The position numbers were made by a program, and so were the translations under genes. This document shows positions 32,745-35,181 of a DNA stretch of 35,181 nucleotides, piece by piece. The notes beneath the pieces are model-generated. The model made no database searches. It was given only the letters and a program-made list of their open reading frames with translations, and had not been told where the DNA came from. This DNA is from Clostridiales bacterium (GTDB lineage: Bacteria > Bacillota > Clostridia > Christensenellales > Pumilibacteraceae), in assembly GCA_031276725.1 (NCBI GenBank), contig JAISMM010000076.1:1-35181 (forward strand). Direction: 5' to 3'. Every line of letters starts with the position of its first letter. The stretch's first letter is position 1.

Positions 32745-32768
32745 TTCGCAAAACCTTTATTTTGCGAA
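32745..32768. repeat. 9-bp inverted repeat downstream of the phage genes
   Basis: TTCGCAAAA (32745-32753) and TTTTGCGAA (32760-32768), loop CCTTTA; a further CGCAAAA at 32734. No T-run on either strand beyond the arms. Could be a weak terminator, an integration core or an origin element in the recombinase/phage gap (32680-32787). Confidence 0.5.
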
Positions 32769-32787
32769 TAGTTATGAGTGCTATCCC

Positions 32788-33186
32788 CTATTTTGGAGTG
32801 CTTTTAGGATACTTTGGGCGTGAGGTAAAACGGCGATAAATTTCAAGCTTTTCATTGTACATAGGGTTAATTAGTGCGGTGTATTCTTTGAGCGTTATAA
32901 CGCTGTAATATTCATTGTTTTGGGCTAGTTTGGCGGTAAGGTTTTGCAGGAATTTGAATGTTTCTTGACAGGTTCGGAAAGTGTGTAATATGTGGCGGTC
33001 GTAGACGCGCCAAGCCAGACGGGAGGAGCGGAATATAAATATATATCGAGTGTCAAGGTGTTCGTCAAGGTATGTCATAGACAGGCTATCAGAAAGGCTA
33101 GAAAGGCTGTAAGAGGTAAAGAAATGCTGTACGCCGTTAGAGCGTATTTTGTTGTCGAGGTCTAAAAGGGTATAATTCTTTGACAT
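32788..33186 (-). CDS. Unknown small protein of the inovirus-like module
   Basis: 132 residues starting one base inside the Rep stop (TAATG), so translationally coupled to Rep. Basic at the C-terminus (RRFTSRPKYPKSTPK), probably helical in the middle. No family recognised. Confidence 0.6.
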   Translation of the reverse strand: MSKNYTLLDLDNKIRSNGVQHFFTSYSLSSLSDSLSMTYLDEHLDTRYIFIFRSSRLAWRVYDRHILHTFRTCQETFKFLQNLTAKLAQNNEYYSVITLKEYTALINPMYNEKLEIYRRFTSRPKYPKSTPK

Positions 33187-33920
33187 TATTCGTCAATACC
33201 TCTTATCTCTCTGTCTAACTCTGTCCAAAAATCTATCTGTACGTTGTTTTTGCTATTCTTTTGCGCTTGACTTTGACGCGAGGGGGGCGCATAACAAGTA
33301 AATGCGCCCCCCTCGCACTCCCCCGCTATCAAGCGCGCGTTCGGGAAACGTCTTATGAATTTGCGTTCAAAGCTGTTCGGGAATTTGCAAGACCTACGCC
33401 AAAACATAAATTCGTTTATGTCGGATAGTTGCAGATGTTCCGCTAGCCTACCGCCTAGATTGTGCCGTATACGGCTTGAAACGCCGTCAACAGCAATTCC
33501 TTTGGAAACGTACTTTGAAACGTATGAGCCAATTTTTGGGCTTAAATCGGTTATTTGTTTTATGGAGTTGTTGCCTGCAAGAGCGCGACACCGTTCGTTA
33601 TAGAGTTTGACGCATTGAAATTTGTTAGTAAAGAGTACGGCGTGGATATGTAGAAAGCCTTTCGGGGAACGCTCCCAGACTGCCATATAAACACCTAACG
33701 ATTGCCAATACTCCGCTATTTTTCGGAAGTAATACCGCGCGGTATTTGCGGAATTTCTTGCGGCGGTAGTGCGGAAAGTTTGGGTTAAAAAGTAAGCGTA
33801 TTTATACTGTTGACCGAAAATGAAAAAGAAACGATTGAACTTTTTACGGCGGTTATCACGCGAACAAACAGTGCGATAAGCGTCCGTATCACACTGTTTT
33901 AGAATTTCATAAGCTGTCAT
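33186..33920 (-). CDS. Rolling-circle replication initiator (HUH, YxxxY type)
   Basis: 244 residues. The HUH metal site is FLHIHAVLF (H91, H93) and the catalytic region is KIGSYVSKYVSKG with Y133 and Y137, the YxxxY pair seen in phiX174 gpA and filamentous phage gpII relatives. It should nick the phage double-stranded form and start ssDNA production. The start ATG lies 4 nt after the Zot stop with GGGGAG overlapping that stop. A perfect 14-bp GC-rich inverted repeat lies within the 3' third of the gene. Confidence 0.85.
   Translation of the reverse strand: MTAYEILKQCDTDAYRTVCSRDNRRKKFNRFFFIFGQQYKYAYFLTQTFRTTAARNSANTARYYFRKIAEYWQSLGVYMAVWERSPKGFLHIHAVLFTNKFQCVKLYNERCRALAGNNSIKQITDLSPKIGSYVSKYVSKGIAVDGVSSRIRHNLGGRLAEHLQLSDINEFMFWRRSCKFPNSFERKFIRRFPNARLIAGECEGGAFTCYAPPSRQSQAQKNSKNNVQIDFWTELDREIRGIDE
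33278..33316. repeat. Perfect 14-bp inverted repeat inside rep, candidate phage origin or packaging hairpin
   Basis: 33278-33291 pairs with 33303-33316 (GCGAGG...GCGCA with TGCGC...CCTCGC), 11-nt loop. On the minus strand (coding strand) the loop reads TTTACTTGTTA, containing ACTTG, which resembles nick sites of HUH Rep proteins of the phiX174/pC194 type (CTTG^A). Confidence 0.6.
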
Positions 33921-33923
33921 AGA

Positions 33924-34850
33924 TTACTCCCCTAGTTTAGCTTTGTAGTCGTCGGGAACAGGAACAAGGTATTCGTCATATTCGTTTATTTCGGGTTCTA
34001 TATCGCCGTGCCAGTTACGGAAAGCGTAAGAGTCGTAATACTTTTTACGCAAGAACAGAGTAAAAAGGCGGCTCATACCTTGCTCATAGTTACCGTGTTC
34101 TTTGGAACGAGGTCGGGACGGCAGAACCGTAATAACGTTCTCAGCCATAGAGAGATTACGGCAATGAGTCCAGCCAATACCGAAACCGAACAGAGTAAGC
34201 TTTTTGAAGTTGTGCAGGTTGTAAATCGTTCCCACTCGCCTTTTGATTACCCAAGAACAATTTTCAATGCTTTGATCGGTCATTATGAGATAGCCGCCTA
34301 AGGTTATATGACGGTAGAGCCGAACGAAGTCGTCAAAGCGGGCTAGCTTTTTATCTTTTTTCTTATCGTAATCGAAGTTACCGAATACTTGACCTATCTC
34401 GTCTATAAAGACTACGGAGCGGGACGGCAGGTTATAGAGGTTTTTGTATAGGTCGGGAGTTATCGCGGAGCAAAATTTGTCTTTGTATTTTATGGGGAGG
34501 TTCGAGAATAGGAGCGGTTTAGGCTCGATTACAGGCAGAGCGGGACGAGGACGGGAGCGTAAACGCTTGAATAGTTTCGCTATGGTAAAATGAAACGCCG
34601 TTTTAAGTCCGTAGAGGGCGTAAAGCATAGCTTTACGCATAGCGTGTTGATTGAGGGCTTTTTGGTATTGTTTTATAGCGTAACGGACGCCAAAGAACGT
34701 TTTACCGCTACCAGCCGAGCCAGTGAACATAACGATGTTGTCCGTTTTGAGGAAGTACGGAGCGACATAGTCCCAAAGCTTGAAGAAAAGCCAGATACCG
34801 AAAATGACGCACGCGCCGAACATAAATTGATTAATGCCGTGATTAGTCAT
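33924..34850 (-). CDS. Zot/pI-like filamentous phage assembly ATPase
   Basis: 308 residues. One membrane helix near the N-terminus (about 9-29), followed at once by Walker A GSAGSGKT (44-51) and, after a long basic stretch, Walker B VVFIDE (D150, E151). The layout is that of Zot/gpI, the ATPase that exports filamentous virions through the membrane. In gpI the membrane helix is usually after the ATPase domain, so the order here is unusual. Upstream is a small hydrophobic protein, downstream Rep: a typical inovirus order. Confidence 0.85.
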   Translation of the reverse strand: MTNHGINQFMFGACVIFGIWLFFKLWDYVAPYFLKTDNIVMFTGSAGSGKTFFGVRYAIKQYQKALNQHAMRKAMLYALYGLKTAFHFTIAKLFKRLRSRPRPALPVIEPKPLLFSNLPIKYKDKFCSAITPDLYKNLYNLPSRSVVFIDEIGQVFGNFDYDKKKDKKLARFDDFVRLYRHITLGGYLIMTDQSIENCSWVIKRRVGTIYNLHNFKKLTLFGFGIGWTHCRNLSMAENVITVLPSRPRSKEHGNYEQGMSRLFTLFLRKKYYDSYAFRNWHGDIEPEINEYDEYLVPVPDDYKAKLGE

Positions 34851-34868
34851 TGTAAATACTCCTTATGT

Positions 34869-35181
34869 TTAATCGAAAGGGTTGAAAAAGTCGGCAATTT
34901 TAGTCCAAAGAGTGGTAAAAAAGCTAGAAATGCGATTGCCCAAACTAAGAAAGAAATCTGAAATACGGTTGCCAAGGCTGATAAAAAAGCTACCGATTTG
35001 AGAACCGAGATTACTGAACCATTGACCTACGGAAACAAACCACTGCGAAATTAAAGTCCAGGTGTTAGTAAACCATTGACCAACGGATATAAAGAACGCA
35101 GGCATAACCTCAATGAGGAGTTCAATTATAGTGTCTATGGCTTGTATGAGATATTCATAGGTATTTTTTAGAAAAAGTATA
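34869..35181 (-). CDS. Hydrophobic amphipathic repeat protein, putative minor coat protein (5' part outside window)
   Basis: The frame stays open from 35181 to the stop at 34869 (about 103 codons seen). Position 35105 holds an ATG, but the codons upstream of it (YEYLIQAIDTIIELLIEV) look coding and hydrophobic, so the true start is probably beyond the edge. The visible part is built of an approximately 11-residue repeat (ISLGNRISDFF, LSLGNRISSFF, VSVGQWFSNLG, ISVGQWFTNTW). Its place just before the Zot gene matches gpVI-like minor coat proteins of inoviruses; the repeat layout itself is not a known coat signature. Confidence 0.6.
   Translation of the reverse strand, partial: ILFLKNTYEYLIQAIDTIIELLIEVMPAFFISVGQWFTNTWTLISQWFVSVGQWFSNLGSQIGSFFISLGNRISDFFLSLGNRISSFFTTLWTKIADFFNPFD

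Overview
The window looks like a chromosomal segment of an uncultured low-to-mid GC Bacillota (Clostridia-type) bacterium. The evidence is a pheS-pheT-U32-mutS2 cluster, a miaB-mutS-mutL-miaA-ynbB cluster, a cysteine desulfurase-thiI pair, a class A penicillin-binding protein, strong sigma-A type promoters (TTGACA-17-TATAAT), AGGAG-type ribosome sites and tRNA genes that encode their own CCA. The core genes are GC-rich; the accessory islands are clearly more AT-rich. The standard genetic code is used.

Layout. (1) 1-2184, minus strand: two translationally coupled IS21/IstA-like integrase-core proteins, the upstream one without the DDE residues and the downstream one (cut by the window edge) with them. 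(2) 2430-3325, minus strand: a five-tRNA operon (Met-Asp-Phe-Thr-Tyr) with a near-consensus promoter and terminators. (3) 3373-6147, plus strand: an AT-rich accessory module of small genes (frameshifted small protein, SprT-like metalloprotease, three small unknowns, a phage-type putative ssDNA-binding protein, a zinc-ribbon protein) with a complete type I hammerhead ribozyme at 5066-5144. A decayed minus-strand gene (about 6219-6597) follows. (4) 6548-14607: pheS, pheT, U32 peptidase family gene and mutS2. (5) 14658-16499: an OmpR/PhoB-type two-component system, then a 274-bp repeat-rich spacer. (6) 16774-19685: membrane protein, cysteine desulfurase and thiI in an overlapping operon, converging on a PBP1A-type gene. 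(7) 21651-23614: small accessory genes (a small ORF with an in-frame amber, a lipoprotein, and a two-gene unit with a HEPN-like motif and a membrane anchor). (8) 23674-31568: miaB-mutS-mutL-miaA-ynbB, from a promoter so close to miaB that the mRNA should be nearly leaderless. (9) 31591-35181, minus strand: a Xer-like tyrosine recombinase, then the edge of an inovirus-like (filamentous phage) prophage with a hydrophobic repeat protein, a Zot/pI ATPase, a YxxxY HUH rolling-circle Rep and a small unknown gene.

The most striking features no standard annotation would name are these. First, a 19-bp palindrome (consensus TACTATGTCAGACATAGTA) occurs nine times, seven of them inside or overlapping coding sequences of the housekeeping genes, always in the same reading frame (T/S/I-M-x-D-I), plus once at the ynbB stop and once between tRNA genes. 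Second, the hammerhead ribozyme has every conserved core residue and three closed stems, sits between two genes of the accessory module, and has a cleavage product that could fold into a 5' hairpin competing with stem I. Third, the IstA-like pair suggests a catalytic/non-catalytic transposase heteromer. All functional readings are inferred from sequence alone; no database search was made.
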